Origin: Macrotrachela quadricornifera
Taxonomy: Eukaryota; Rotifera; Eurotatoria; Philodinida; Philodinidae
Reading direction: 5' to 3'
Length of the DNA: 64,000 nucleotides
Assembly: GCA_022393335.1 (NCBI GenBank)
Contig: JAJEKB010021945.1
Span: forward strand, 887,898-951,897
Both the position numbers and the translations under genes were made by a program. Each line of letters starts with the position of its first letter. The stretch's first letter is position 1. Positions 11,700 to 23,587 of this stretch are shown in pieces. Under the pieces are notes generated by a model. That model had not been told where the DNA came from. It worked only from the letters and a program-made list of their open reading frames with translations, and did no database searches.

Positions 11700-12070
11700 C
11701 CTTTCATAGCAAAATAATCATTTATTTCAAATTAAACTATTAATCCAAAAAAAGCTTGTCCTTTATCATTGGGAGCTATAAACGTTGACATTATTTGATA
11801 TGGATCAATTTCATCAAGCTTTTCTTTATACATATATGGTAATAAACAATGACTAAGTCATGATTGTGTCATAGAATTTCGAAGCGTATTTTTCAATCGG
11901 TTTATTGTGCTAAATGCAAGTTCAACAGTTGCTGTAGTAACAGGAAGAGTTAAGTAAAGTTTAAAGAATTTATGAAATTCTCTGAACATTTGTTTACCAA
12001 AGTTGTATGAATTTAAAATTTCGCAAATGGTCGAAATCTTTGTAATTTGTTTTATTCTCATCTGTTTCAT
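11700..12070 (-). pseudogene. hAT transposase C-terminal fragment
   Basis: The minus-strand frame 12070-11858 (70 residues) ends in LPVTTATVELAFSTINRLKN followed by TLRNSMTQS. This is the classic C-terminal dimerisation signature of hAT-family transposases (usually ...PVTTAxxERSFSxLKxIKxxLRxxM). Downstream on the same strand (about 11857-11700) the reading is still suggestive (HDLVIVYYH, then a shifted piece) but contains stops. The zinc finger and RNase H-like catalytic regions are absent, so this is a scrap of a dead element. The termini were not found. Confidence 0.75.
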
Positions 12071-12159
12071 GTCAAACCATGTAAAAAACCAGGATTTTAA
12101 GATGTCCTTTGAATGACTATGAAAGCAATAGTCGAAACGCGTTGTATGGTGTTTTGACC

Positions 12160-12578
12160 CTATTCTATGAAACTCATCGTCATTCTCATCATATATCTGT
12201 TATACGATAGAAATAATTGGATTTTGTGATTTTTTATCATCGAAATTGATTGCCATCTGATGATCTACGTTACTGCAGTGAAATCTGGATGATGGTAGCT
12301 ATTTTCACACACCCTTACCATTATACTCATAGTTTTTTTTTGGTGGCATTCCACGTCACTTACAGATATGTAAAACGAGAGCAATACCGTGATACATAGT
12401 CGAACAAAAAGTACTGAAAAGAAAATTGAATGTGTACACACTTCAACACAAAACTTTTGTAATACATCATAGTTGAAAATGAATAAAAATAATGGTACCC
12501 TACTAAAGTTTATGCTTATATCTAATGCATCATAAAAAAAACATTTGTCATGTCAATAAATGGAAGTTCGATGATTAA
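12160..12578. other. Intergenic, no gene seen
   Basis: AT-rich sequence between the hAT scrap and the 3' end of the FG-GAP gene. A run of eight T at about 12331 and scattered short repeats; nothing I can name. Confidence 0.35.
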
Positions 12579-14501
12579 TTACTCGCATCTGTTGATAAAA
12601 ACAGATGTATCGTTGGACTTGAAGTTAGCCACTGCCAGATCTAGTTTCTGATCATTATTGAAATCACCAGATATTATGGAAGCGGGACTAGTAGTAGTCG
12701 TATATTGAAGTTGATTCGGAAAGGTGGCATCTCCATTACCAAGCAGCATAGTGACGGTATTGACCTCAAGGTTGGCCACGACCAGATCTAGTTTCTTATC
12801 ATTGTTGAAATCACCTGATATTATAGAATATGGCCTGGTACCAACTGTATATTTCACTTGAGTCTGGAAGGTTCCATTCCCATTGCCGCGCAACACGCTC
12901 ACAGTATCGTTTCGGCCGTTGGCCACTGCCAGATCCAGTTTGTTATCATTGTTGAAATCACCTGATATTATAGAATATGGCTTATAACTAACTGCATAGT
13001 TCATCTGAGCAAGAAAACTTCCATCTCCATTGCCAAGCAATATGCTGACAGTGTCGTCGTCGGCGTTGGCCACTGCCAGATCTGGATTGTTATCGTTGTT
13101 GAAATCACCAGATATCACAGAAAATGGGGACCTACCAACTGCATAGTTCATTTGAGCCTTGAAACTTCCATCCCCATTTCCAAGCAGCACGCTGACATTG
13201 CTTTCGTTGAAGTTGGCTGTGACCAGATCCAATTTCTTATCATTGTTGAAATCATGTGATGTTATAGAAAATGGGCGGAGACCAACTGTATATTTCATTT
13301 GAGTGTGGAAGGTTCCATCTCCACTGCCAAGCAACACGCTGACAGTGCCGTCGTCAGCGTTGGTCACTGCCAGATCCAATTTGTTATCATTGTTGAAATC
13401 ACCTGATATCACGGCAGATGGCTTATTACCAACCGTATAGTTCATTTGAGTCTGAAAGGTTCCATCTCCATTACCAAGTAACACGGTGACGGTGTTGTCG
13501 CCCGTATTGGCTACTATTAGATCTAATTTTGTATTGCTTCTGAAATGGTCTGTTATCACAGAAGTTGGATTCGATCCGGTCGTATAGCGCGATGCAACCG
13601 AATTAGGATAAGGATTCATACATACATATGCTGAAACAAGACGATATTGAGAGATGCATTGCATTGATTTTTTCAATGCAACACAACAAACTGTTATATC
13701 CATTTATAAGCATTGTCCGATACGTTCTAATAAAACTATATGATCCGCTACAAGTTCAGAACCAATTTCAAAATTTATTAGGAATAATATACGCTTTGAT
13801 ACAGGATTTATTACTTTACAGTTTTTCGCAAAGCATAAAATATGGAAATTTATTTTACTCATAAAGAATTCAGCAGATTTCTCGATTCATATAAGGTCTG
13901 TCGTTTTGTCCAACCTATCATACTTAAATTCATCAAGTTTAAATATCATTAACGGCGATGAAAAAATAAAAGAAAAGGAGAAAATTTGAACTGTATCACT
14001 AAAGTGGCTCAACGGTGACGAGAACAAAATCCATGGCTAATATATCTACATTTGAAGATATGTTATGCAAGACAGTGTTTTCGAATTTATAAAATCAGAC
14101 ATTTTTGAAGTTGAATGAAGCATTCAATCGATGTTTCATTCTTTAGTCAAAATAGGATTTGCGATAGATGGATATTTTTCTACAAATCCGCACTAGTTTG
14201 AGAAGAAATCTTTTAGGAGAGGAAGTAGAGAGATGGTATATTCTTTGCAAATCTAGAAGATTTAATAGCTTTCAATATATGTGGACTAGGATGATCAGCT
14301 CTTCCAAAATGAATTGTCGCTCAACTTTGAATTCTCAAGAGTATGTAAAAGTATACCTGATGTGTTTCCGTTGGATCTCGTCCCCAAAACAGATCCAACA
14401 ATGGCTGACACGATAAATGCAGTCGTTAGTAAGCTGATTGAAATAATGAATCTCTTCTTTTGATACAGGCGACGTCTTGTAAATGTGACGAAAGGTCTCA
14501 T
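12579..14501 (-). CDS. Membrane-anchored FG-GAP/VCBS repeat protein
   Basis: The main exon (13630-12579) encodes seven tandem repeats of about 46 residues, the last shortened, each of the form ISGDFNNDNKLDLAVAN...TVSVLLGNGDGTF. The D-x-N-x-D-x-x-x-D loops are Ca2+-binding sites typical of FG-GAP/VCBS beta-propeller blades. An upstream exon (14501-14357) encodes RRRLYQKKRF followed by a hydrophobic stretch (IISISLLTTAFIVSAIVGSVLGT), a type II signal anchor. CAG|GTATAC at 14357/14356 and TTTCAG ending at 13631 are both phase 1, giving a 726-nt intron and a protein of about 398 residues. The joining is my inference; a further small exon inside the intron is possible. The product should sit at the cell surface with the propeller outside. 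The gene lies 84 bp downstream of the ADP-ribosyltransferase gene. Confidence 0.8.
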
Positions 14502-14585
14502 CAAAAATACAATAAAATAAAGATGAGATTAAACTTACTTTATTTCTGGATAAAGACGTGCACCTTAGCATAGAAATACTTCTAT

Positions 14586-15398
14586 TTACAATAAATAATT
14601 GAAAATATCTAAAATACCTTCGAAAGGAGGCTCGAGTAACACTTCCTTTGGAATCACCTGCTTCAAATGGATGATGTAGAGTTCAGGCGCCGGATTCAAT
14701 TGCGATTGAACGACCATCTGAGTGCCAGGTAGAAGAAGAATTTCATCTTCGTTGATGAAATGAGAATGAGCACGTACCGTTCGGCCGTTGATGGCCTCAA
14801 TAGAGAATAGTGTTCGGGCGCCCTTATTGCCTAAATACATGTTGTTCTTGAGCACTGTCATGGTAGTTGTGCATGATGAAAATGCCCACCATGTTACTAT
14901 GTTGCCGGGTAGAAGATCCATGCTCAAATTCTTGGTTACTCCTCGCCACACGGTCTGTGGTGGAATGCATGGTAGCTTAGCCAGACCGGTCAAAAACAGT
15001 TTGAGATACTTGAAATAAGGTTGAAGATTTTTACGATCGGGTGTCTTCAGAGTGTAATTAAGCATCGAGTAGAGACTTCGATGCGGTCTCTGCCACTCAA
15101 TTGTGTAGAGACGAATTGAAGCACTTTCATCGATCGTCAGTCCGTCAGAGAGCTCTTCTGGAGTTTCATTTAGTGCCTTTTCGACATAGACCGATAGATT
15201 GTAGATGATGCTGGCCAGTGGAATACACGCCTCGGCAAGGGGTAACAAAGGCTCTTCGGCGTATCCCGTAATAGGTCTAAGGTCTGCTCCAATCTCGTTA
15301 ACTGCGTCCGTAGTTGTCAGTTCTTGTCCCATGGTGACAACTTCTATGACTCGACGATTTCTGGTCATGCAATCGTCATTTGTATTATTGATATCCAT
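14586..15398 (-). CDS. Arginine-type mono-ADP-ribosyltransferase (R-S-E class)
   Basis: An intronless 270-residue protein. The R-S-E signature is complete: VWRGV (Arg152) on the first NAD-binding strand, WAFSSCT (Ser174-Ser175) for the STS-like motif, and NEDEILLLPGT with Glu217-x-Glu219. The Glu-x-Glu pair is the form seen in arginine-specific transferases, which move ADP-ribose from NAD+ to a target. The N-terminal 100 residues contain RPITGYAEEPLLPL, a block common in animal and rotifer members with this fold. No signal peptide or membrane segment is seen, so it is predicted to be intracellular. The target is unknown. Base composition is richer in G/C than the flanks, as for the adjacent FG-GAP gene. 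Start chosen at the first ATG; intact. Confidence 0.85.
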   Translation of the reverse strand: MDINNTNDDCMTRNRRVIEVVTMGQELTTTDAVNEIGADLRPITGYAEEPLLPLAEACIPLASIIYNLSVYVEKALNETPEELSDGLTIDESASIRLYTIEWQRPHRSLYSMLNYTLKTPDRKNLQPYFKYLKLFLTGLAKLPCIPPQTVWRGVTKNLSMDLLPGNIVTWWAFSSCTTTMTVLKNNMYLGNKGARTLFSIEAINGRTVRAHSHFINEDEILLLPGTQMVVQSQLNPAPELYIIHLKQVIPKEVLLEPPFEGILDIFNYLL

Positions 15399-15818
15399 AT
15401 CACGATAAGATCGTTCTGAAGAAAGGATTCTGAGTGACTAAAAGTTTTACATTCGTAATTAGCAGGAACGATTACCTCCGTTCCACTTCGATCTCGGACG
15501 AGTACCTTTCATGTTTTGGGAAAAGAATGTCACAAAGAAATATTTGCAGAGAGATCTAAATACATAATTGCTTCGCACAAGATTCAAGTCCGTCCTAAAC
15601 TGTAAAAAATAAAAGTAGAATAATAATCTCTATCAAAAGGTTTATTATTCTATTTTTATTTTTTTTCAGTGTGGTCTTGTCACACTGCCATTAATTATTC
15701 GATTAAATGCCAAGTATTCTAACTTAAACTACATTTAGATGACGCTTTAATCTTAATTAGAATAATATGTGCACAGAACAGATATATTCTTGCCTCAATA
15801 AGAAAATTGAATCAATAC
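15399..15818. other. Intergenic upstream of the ADP-ribosyltransferase gene
   Basis: No gene seen. It should contain the promoter of the minus-strand ADP-ribosyltransferase gene. At 15603-15665 there is an imperfect hairpin (AAAAAATAAAAGTAGAATAATAA against TTATTATTCTATTTTTATTTTTT). Confidence 0.45.
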
Positions 15819-16308
15819 TTGACATGTTTTAATTGTCTTCTATTATAAAATTTTTTTAGTGTATTTTAACAATAGCATATATGAAAATTATAATTAGTAA
15901 CATTTTGCATCCCAATGAGATACTTCATCAGATATTGATAATACACAAATGACACAACAAATATTAACATATCACTGAAAATACAGCACAATAAGAGCAA
16001 ACCAAACTTCTTTTTTCAGTCATCGATAGTAATACGAAAAACAAGAGGGTGATAATGACGGTTAAATTATAGCTTATTCCTTTTCTGTATTACTCTCAAT
16101 AACTAAAAAGACGAAAATACTCCGGTTTGCTATTATTGTGTTCTAGTTTCACTTTAATATTAGTGTCTGTTATGTCATTTATTTGTTGTTAAAAGGTGAT
16201 GAAGTATCTCACTGAGATGTGAAATGTCACTATTTTTAATTTTAATACATGTTATTGTTAAAATAAACTGGAATAAACTCAATAAAAGAAGACGACTAAA
16301 ACATGTGA
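15819..16308. repeat. Foldback inverted repeat, about 490 bp
   Basis: The left arm (15819-16040) and right arm (16081-16308) are reverse complements at moderate identity over about 220 bp. Landmarks are ACATGTTTTA, GTCTTCT, ATTTTAACAATA, GAGATACTTCATCA and AGCAAACC. The 40-bp centre contains no coding sequence. This is a typical foldback MITE, or the remains of two head-to-head insertions. Confidence 0.8.
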
Positions 16309-17700
16309 AAAAGGACAGACATACGTATGCAAACCCGTATATACTATTTTGAAGCTTTATGGTTAAAAGTAACATACATATATGAAAGGAAGGAAGCAAT
16401 GTTTGCTTTTCTATAAAATAATATTTTTATATTGCCTTCTTTTTTGATGAGCAAACAGAAAAAAAATATAAAACATTCTTTTATAGAATTATAAATGAAC
16501 GATAATTTTAAAAATAATAAAATTTCTTTTCTTTGACACAATCTTGGCCGTATGTCTGGAATTCAGAGTAATCAGGACGGATTCTTCTAGACTTGTTGTA
16601 GTCTTAGTGAGATCTATCTATAGACGAAAGATGAAGCGGAAGCCTCTGATACAGTTAGGATAGTACCCTCGTTAATCTAAACGCGAAATGAGCGAACTGT
16701 TCTAAGAAAGTTTACAGTTTAACGAAGCTTTTACTTTGTTTTTTTACGAACATTTATTAGTTCTTATAATGGCTAAATCTAACAATTCAGTACCTAACTA
16801 CTTCAGAAAAAAAAAGAAATAGTTTGATTAAATACAAATTAGTTATGATAAAATTATAAAATAATTCGTAACAACGGAAAACAAAAGGCAAATAGTAATA
16901 TAGTTAAATTGACGAACAATATGCCACAATGAATTTTGTAATGTCATTTTATTTATATCAAGTTTTAAGAACAGTAGAAGAATAAAAAAAAGAAATAGTA
17001 GAAACTGCTTAGTATGCGAGGAGCCATCAATATTTTTTTTCAGTTTTTTTTCTATAGAATTTATTAGGATTTATTAACTATATCAATATTTAGCGCGCCC
17101 ATAGTATGAATATACATTTTGTTATGTCAATATTGTAGCGCACCCATATTACAGGTATATATACATGCATTCAAAGATTGTATGAGATTTATATCAAAGT
17201 GTCCCGGAATTTGTTGAAGAAACCCAAAAAATTTCAAAAAAATATCCTTGTAGCTGCGGCGATGTAAAAGACAACATGTACACAAAACAAGCTTAAAACT
17301 GCATATTTTTGTGCAATCTAATACTTTCAAAATTTATTTCGACATCCAAAAAACGGACTCCGGCCCGTCATTGTCTCTTCCTCTCATATATGTATACTAT
17401 GAAGAACATTCTGTCAGACAATAGCTATAATTGTTTCATCCTATAGATACTACGCATACGAGACAAGTCACATATCTATCAGATCGGGGATGCTGAAGAA
17501 GTCTAGAGAGATGTGAGAGATGCCAAACTATTTATTAACAGACGATTACATTATGGACATGATTATGTGTGGTTGTGTTTCCTCCTTTATCGTCGCTAGA
17601 GAAATATGCCTAGAGATACCGCATCTCCCAGGAAGATGTGCTTCAAGATATAGCATCTCTTGCCTAAATCCTATGCTAAAAATAAAAAAAAATTGTTAGG
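16309..17700. other. Intergenic; diverged relative of the 35.9-kb MITE
   Basis: No gene seen. At about 17040-17250 the sequence resembles the small MITE at 35902-36127: both carry TTAGGATTTATT...ACTATAT, then TCAATATTT/TCAGTATTTC followed by AGCGC(A/G)CCC, and later a GGAATTTGTTGAAGAAACCC-like block. The copy is too decayed to set ends. Confidence 0.4.
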
Positions 17701-17734
17701 AGATGCTCGAAGATGCTGAGACGCAGCAGTGCGT

Positions 17735-18765
17735 GGTATCCACAAATTGACAATTCAATGAAAATTAAGGAAATTATGAAATTTAAGGAACTCAAGACAT
17801 ACTAATGACTAAGACTAATACAACCTAGAAATGCTATGGGAATCAAGGAAATGTAAGAAAAGCAAACAAATGAAAGAAATCAAGAAGTTTATGGGAACGT
17901 AAAAGTTTAAGACATGCTAAGGAAATAGATTGAATCGAAGAGATGGGTGGCTGAAGATGAGAAATAAGGGTGATAGCAAGGATCAAATGACCATAACAAA
18001 GAGTATGAGGGCGAAGGTAAAAGGATAATGAGCAGAAAGAAGAATGAGGATGAGGACGAAATTGCGATGGCCAAAAGTGACAAAGTGAGAATGATGGCAT
18101 AGACCAGATGTGTATGACACACAATCTGATCGTAAGAGTAAGACAAAGATTACCATAATGGATCGTATAACATTGGAGGTAACAAGATAACGACTGTCTT
18201 AGGAAATCTAAGGTTGTTGCGAAGATAATAGTAATGCATTAAGCCAACAAACTTTATCAACACTTGAAGTGATTGTATATAGAGAAATGATGTTCCATTT
18301 GAAGATGTTCCGGACCATATTCTTGCACGACTTCACAATACCTGAACGACAGGAAATCAATAAACTATGAGTACAAACGCTCCTACAAAAGTCACCACCA
18401 AAAAACATCTCTAAGTATTGCACACATGTTCACGATTAAACTCTCTGTCTTGACCATCATGAATTTCATGGATATAGAGAAATTCTCAAAACCTAAAATG
18501 GTCACTACAGTTCGAAAAGACACACGCAACGCCCTACATAACCTACAAAATGTCCAAGCACCCAAATACCTTCTGTTCGTTCATTTTCTTGATCCCTTAG
18601 TTTCTAAAAAATTATCTAGTAGCATCAATCTATGTTAGTTATATCTCCTGAATTCATTGAATTCCTTGATTTCCATGACATTGTCAAATAGTATTAGCCT
18701 AAATTAGTAATATCTCTTGATTTCCTTGGTTTTCTTGAATTTCCAATTGTCAGATTCCAGGTATA
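17735..18765. repeat. Degenerate long inverted repeat
   Basis: The left arm (about 17735-17885) and right arm (about 18620-18765) are diverged reverse complements. Landmarks on the right arm are TTCCTTGATTTCCATG, GTATTAGCCTAA, AGTAATATCTCTTGA and CCAATTGTC, matched in inverted order on the left. The right arm also looks like two imperfect tandem copies of a unit of about 65 bp. The 730 bp between the arms hold no supported gene. It is probably an old TIR element. Confidence 0.5.
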
Positions 18766-18769
18766 TCTC

Positions 18770-19649
18770 TTCGTCCATTCTGAGCTATAATTTAGTTATA
18801 CGCACATGTCACAGGTGAAATTAGTTCTTTTTTATACTATATGTGTAATATGTCCTACTTTTTAAATCTCTATACTACTTCTCTGTTCTGTGTTTTCTTC
18901 TTAGGAAAGCGATACGTATGCTACCTATTAATCGTAAGTCGATGAAGAATGTAACCATACACGTCGAAATTATAGTTAAAAAAATCATGAGAAAGCATGA
19001 CTCTTTATAACGACATGACAAAATGAGAAAGGAAATACACGTGGCAGATGAGATCAAAATTCAGTTGAAACTGAAATTGTTTGCTAATATCGAAATAATA
19101 TGAGAATGCTATTTGCGCAAATAATTTTTTTTCTTAGATATATGGTTCATTTTAATTCAGACAGTGTTTGAAAAGAATTGTTTAAGTGTTGGAGGTTTTG
19201 GTATGGTGACGACGTTTTCTTTTCTATTTAAAGAAAAAAAGTTTTCGATAGATGCTTGTTTTTTCATGATGGCATTTTTAAATTATGGATTCATTTTGAG
19301 AAAGTCTTAATAAAGAAGAAATTTTGTTTCTTTTTTTTTAATAACAAATTTCTTGACTTTTTTACGTTAGGAAAATAATAATGATTGTGCATGAACGTTC
19401 TTTGATTAATAAATGTGTTTTTTGGATATATGATTGTTTTTAATTTCTTGATTATCGATGTACGTATATGTATATAGCAGTGTAGTCAATGAATGAAAAA
19501 GAATTAAAAACGACATAAAAGTTAGCATGTTTTCCTTTATTCTGTTCATGATTGAAAGGTATGATAGAGCAATGAAAGTTTGTCATATAATGAAATACAC
19601 ATTGACAATGGATAAGGGTGATATTAGAAAGAAGATGAATTCCAAGCTA
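18770..19649. other. Intergenic, no gene seen
   Basis: AT-rich, no supported coding sequence and no obvious repeat structure, up to the hammerhead-like motif. Confidence 0.35.
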
Positions 19650-19694
19650 CTTATAACGCGTTTCGTCCTTGCTTAAGGAGCTCGTCAGATAAAG
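19650..19694 (-). ncRNA. Candidate hammerhead self-cleaving ribozyme
   Basis: Read on the minus strand. Stem I 5' strand CTTTAT (19694-19689) is followed by the core CTGACGAG (19688-19681). Stem II is G(C)TCCTT-AAGC-AAGGAC, six pairs with one bulged base. The GAAA core (19664-19661) is followed by the self-complementary ACGCGT forming stem III, then UU just before the predicted cleavage between 19655 and 19654. ATAAG (19654-19650) closes stem I. All invariant core positions (CUGANGA, GAAA, UH) are present. The minimal palindromic stem III resembles the hammerheads reported in Penelope-like and related retroelements, which act best as dimers. No retroelement coding sequence is seen nearby. Confidence 0.6.
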
Positions 19695-22600
19695 GGCGGG
19701 AGCGCATAAGAAACGAAATTGACCCATTAACATGTATCCCACTAATCCTATTACAACATACACAAAGTGAGAGAAAATGCTGAAACTAACATTTTCATAC
19801 TATCTTCATAAGATTTTAGTCCAAATTTCAAAGAAAAAAACTATGAACAAAGTAACTCGTTTTTGATTATTATTCCAATAATCAGCCTTATCGGAGTCGA
19901 TTTAGTTTTATAGTAAATTGATAAGAAAGAATAATTTCAAAACTGAGTAATTGATAGCTTATTGACAAAGTTTTAATTCTATGTAAGAACCATCAATTGA
20001 TTAATTGACTTAGCGATACTCTCACGTGACATACGATTAAGCACTATAAATATGGGTACCACATTTTTCATGTGCCGTTATCTTTCAGCAAATACTTCAA
20101 CATGAAAATTGAAGATATCAAAATTCTGCTCTTGCGCATTGAATAGTTCTTGAAAACGGCTGCAAAACTGTTTATTTCCTAAAGCCTAAACAATATGGTC
20201 ACTAGGAAAAATCCTAGTTCCACTATTCTCGCGGTACGATTTTTGCATGTTTTTCACTAGTAGTGAGTCTGTTTTGGTTGCGAAGACAATAATAATACAT
20301 ATAAGGTGCCGAAAATTCCAAAATCGAGTAAAATTTTTTTTTTCAATATTCTTACATGATTTGATAGAGCTTGATGAGCTCTACAGAATAGCCTATTTTA
20401 AAGTGTTTTTAAGCCCTTTTTCCGATATAAAATTCATGAAAAACTTTCAAAAATTTGTAAATTTTACATGGAAAAAAAGTGAATTTTTTAATAAAATCAG
20501 CTCTATTTCATCAATATTATTGTGTAAAAAATTTGAAAATATACTCATTCGACGCAGCATGAAAAGCTGCATCTAATGATATCGATTTCAAACTGTTCGT
20601 ATATAATATTCTTAGACAATTGTTGAGTCAAAGATAACATCCCCCTTCAAAAAACCGGTTGACCATGCTCACAAGTGTATCAACTCTCCCTAGAGTTATC
20701 CTTTATCCAACAATTTTATGTCATTTTATTGGTCATATGATGGAGAAAAAAGTATGCATCCGTTTAAAAAAATATTTTACTACGCTTGAAAAAAACCATT
20801 TTCCCTATATTTGTCAGCAAATATCAGAAATATGGAATCATAATTTCACGATTTGCATTACCAGAATTTCACTTCCATGAAAAAAAACATTGTACTCGGA
20901 ATCAGCACGCAAAAAGTTTCCACATTTATTACTATTTATATTTTTATAAGAGTGCAGTTATAAAAATGAATGCATGACGTATGAACGTATGTAGACAAAA
21001 ACGACAACAATTCGAACGCACATGTATAGCAAAAAAGTTTCTTTCCTTTTGATTTTTCTCTATTCTTTATTATGTTCTTGATTCTAACACTGGGGTGCTT
21101 CCACGATAGCATAAAGAGAAGGACAGAGAGAGATATAATATTTAAACATTGAGTAACAACATGTATGTGAAGAATCTGACAGAAACAAAAAAAGGCGAGA
21201 ATAAAAAAACACAAGAGAGTGGAAGGAAGAAAAAAAAGAAAGATAAAGATATCAAGATGAAAGTGTTAGTACCCGAGACCACTGATCTCTGATGGAAAAA
21301 TGCGATATTTAACATAAAATAGCTACCATAGTTTGAAAAGATAAAACTATGTTGCGCATCAAGCATTTTGATGAATATAAAGTTAATGGAAAAAATGTTA
21401 AAAACAAGAGGATATTCAAGCACAAATCTTTTTCCCATTCACCTTCAATTTTGGATATTCATCATCATCTCATATTCTTGTTTTCGACATTTTTCCACTC
21501 TGTCTTTTTCAGCTATTCTTTACAAGGTATAAAACGAACTGCCACCTTCCTAAAACTCACCTATTCGTGGATGGTAATAGTTTATTAAAAAAACCATAAC
21601 TGAGACCGAATAATTTTTATGAACTTTCATGACGCAAGAATATTAATGTACATTATTTGGTAATCGATTTCTTCAATGGAAATTTTGGATTTTGTCCGCT
21701 TCATAACTATTTAGACGTAATATATAAACTTAGAGAATAGTTTCAGAGAGCGTTCGCAATTGACAATTTCCAACGACTGAATTCTGCATTAAAAAAAATC
21801 AGAAAGTCAATTGAGGACAACGTTTAATTGAGAAAGAAAATTCTAAAGAGTCTCGTGTGAAGATTTCTTGAGAAATAATGTTTGTTTTATTATATTAAAA
21901 TGTATGTATAGATTTCTTATAAGGATAGAAGAATCTTGAATTTACACCGTGTTCGCTATTACCACAAAGTTTTGAGTAAGTCTGTACGGATAAATTAATT
22001 TCACAAATATGATATAACCATTTGAAATTAATCTTCGTCGTTTCTACTTAACTTCAGAGCTCATCGACATAAACATACAAAACTAAATGTCAGAATACTA
22101 AGTACATGATCAAATTCATTTATAGACAGACATTAGAAGTTGTTGAACGTATTGATAATGTAGACTATCACATGAATGTTAATTATAATAGGATGCGTTT
22201 TTTGCACACTCATAATCACATCTATCATCATTCCATCATGGATTCTCAATTATATTACACATCTAATGATTGTGGCTATTTTGTAAGTTCTTGCGAAGCG
22301 CGAGAAGTATGCATGCTTGTTTGGATTACCTGTAAAAGTATTCTAGAAGAGTATTAACGCTTACAAAAAGAGTTTTTTGTCAATACTTATCTAGTGTAAC
22401 GTAGATTATCTTAAAGGATATGTTCTTTATGCAGTTTGCCGTCCAAATTTATCATCATATTATCGGGTATGATGTCGGCAATGGTAGGAGTGATCATATT
22501 CGTGCAATATGGTCCCGCTCAACTAACACAAGATGTGTCCAAATCATGGAGAGTAAATAGTTTGAACTTCGATTGGTACTTTTAGATGAAAAGCATTGCC

Positions 22601-23587
22601 ATATTTCTTACTTGTAGGTTTGACTCATTGTGTTGGGATTGCTGATGACAATATCCTCTTGATAGATGCATATATCGTTTGTTTATTTTAAAGGAAAGAG
22701 AATTCAGATATAAATAGATATAAGAGCATCAGAAATGAAAGAGATAAGACTAAACATATTCAGCATTCTAGCTACTGGCACAAAGGCATTCAATGATCAA
22801 GCAACTGATATAAACGTGTCGAAAACAGAAGTATTAGATATAGAAGCGACCACAACTAAACTTTCAATAATATTCTGAATGCGTAAAAGGGTCTGTAAGA
22901 ATTTTGTTTTTCGTCGCACACATTAGGTATTGTAGAATTTTATGTGTTTTTGTCATCTTTTATTGATTAACTCTATACTAATTTATCCCTAAATAACCAA
23001 AGACAAATCATTGCCTCTGTGGAATGCTAGAGAAATGTATAGGATCTTGCTAGTTTACAACAGGAAAATTCTACTGATGTACTTTAGCGGTATGCCATTG
23101 GTCCGATTGTAGATTTGATGAGCCTAGGTATTTAGTGTGCACTTATGCAGTTCTTTATTAGATCAAGAAATTTGTCAAGTTATTCAAGATATCATCTTAT
23201 GTTAGAAAAATATCTAAAGTTTTTTAATGATGAAGATAATGAAATTTTATCTGTCTCAATATTGTAAAATTAATGTGTTCTATAAAAAAGAATGATATAT
23301 TTTTTTTTGCCTTTTCATATGTTTATTAGATAGAAGTAATTTATTCCAAATAAATACATATTTTGATGTAAAATATGTTCGACAATTTGATTTTAGACAC
23401 TATTTTTCGAAGTGTAAATAAATCCATTTTTCTAAATAACAAAATTGAAATAATGAAATCAATCAAAATTAACTTACTGATGATGGACATCGAAGGTTAT
23501 TATCTAAAGTCCAATGATCAGTCTTATTGCCGACCTTTTCCATCTAAATAGTAACATAACAAGAATAAAACCTGTCGAATTCATTCA
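19695..23587. other. Gene-poor intergenic stretch
   Basis: No supported gene in 3.9 kb. Many short open frames occur by chance in the AT-rich background (for example 20247-20576 and 21142-21438), none with recognisable motifs or splice partners. A perfect 7-bp hairpin ACTAGGA-AAAA-TCCTAGT is at about 20202-20219. Otherwise I see nothing. Confidence 0.4.

Noticed and set aside
17843..18146. Overlapping minus-strand frames rich in Ser/Leu/Pro/His
   Set aside because: They coincide with purine-rich spacer DNA within a degenerate inverted repeat; no domain or splice support.
20247..21588. Cluster of open frames of 70-110 codons in the 20-21.6 kb AT-rich stretch
   Set aside because: Composition is Phe/Ile/Lys/Tyr rich as expected by chance, they overlap on both strands and lack conserved motifs.
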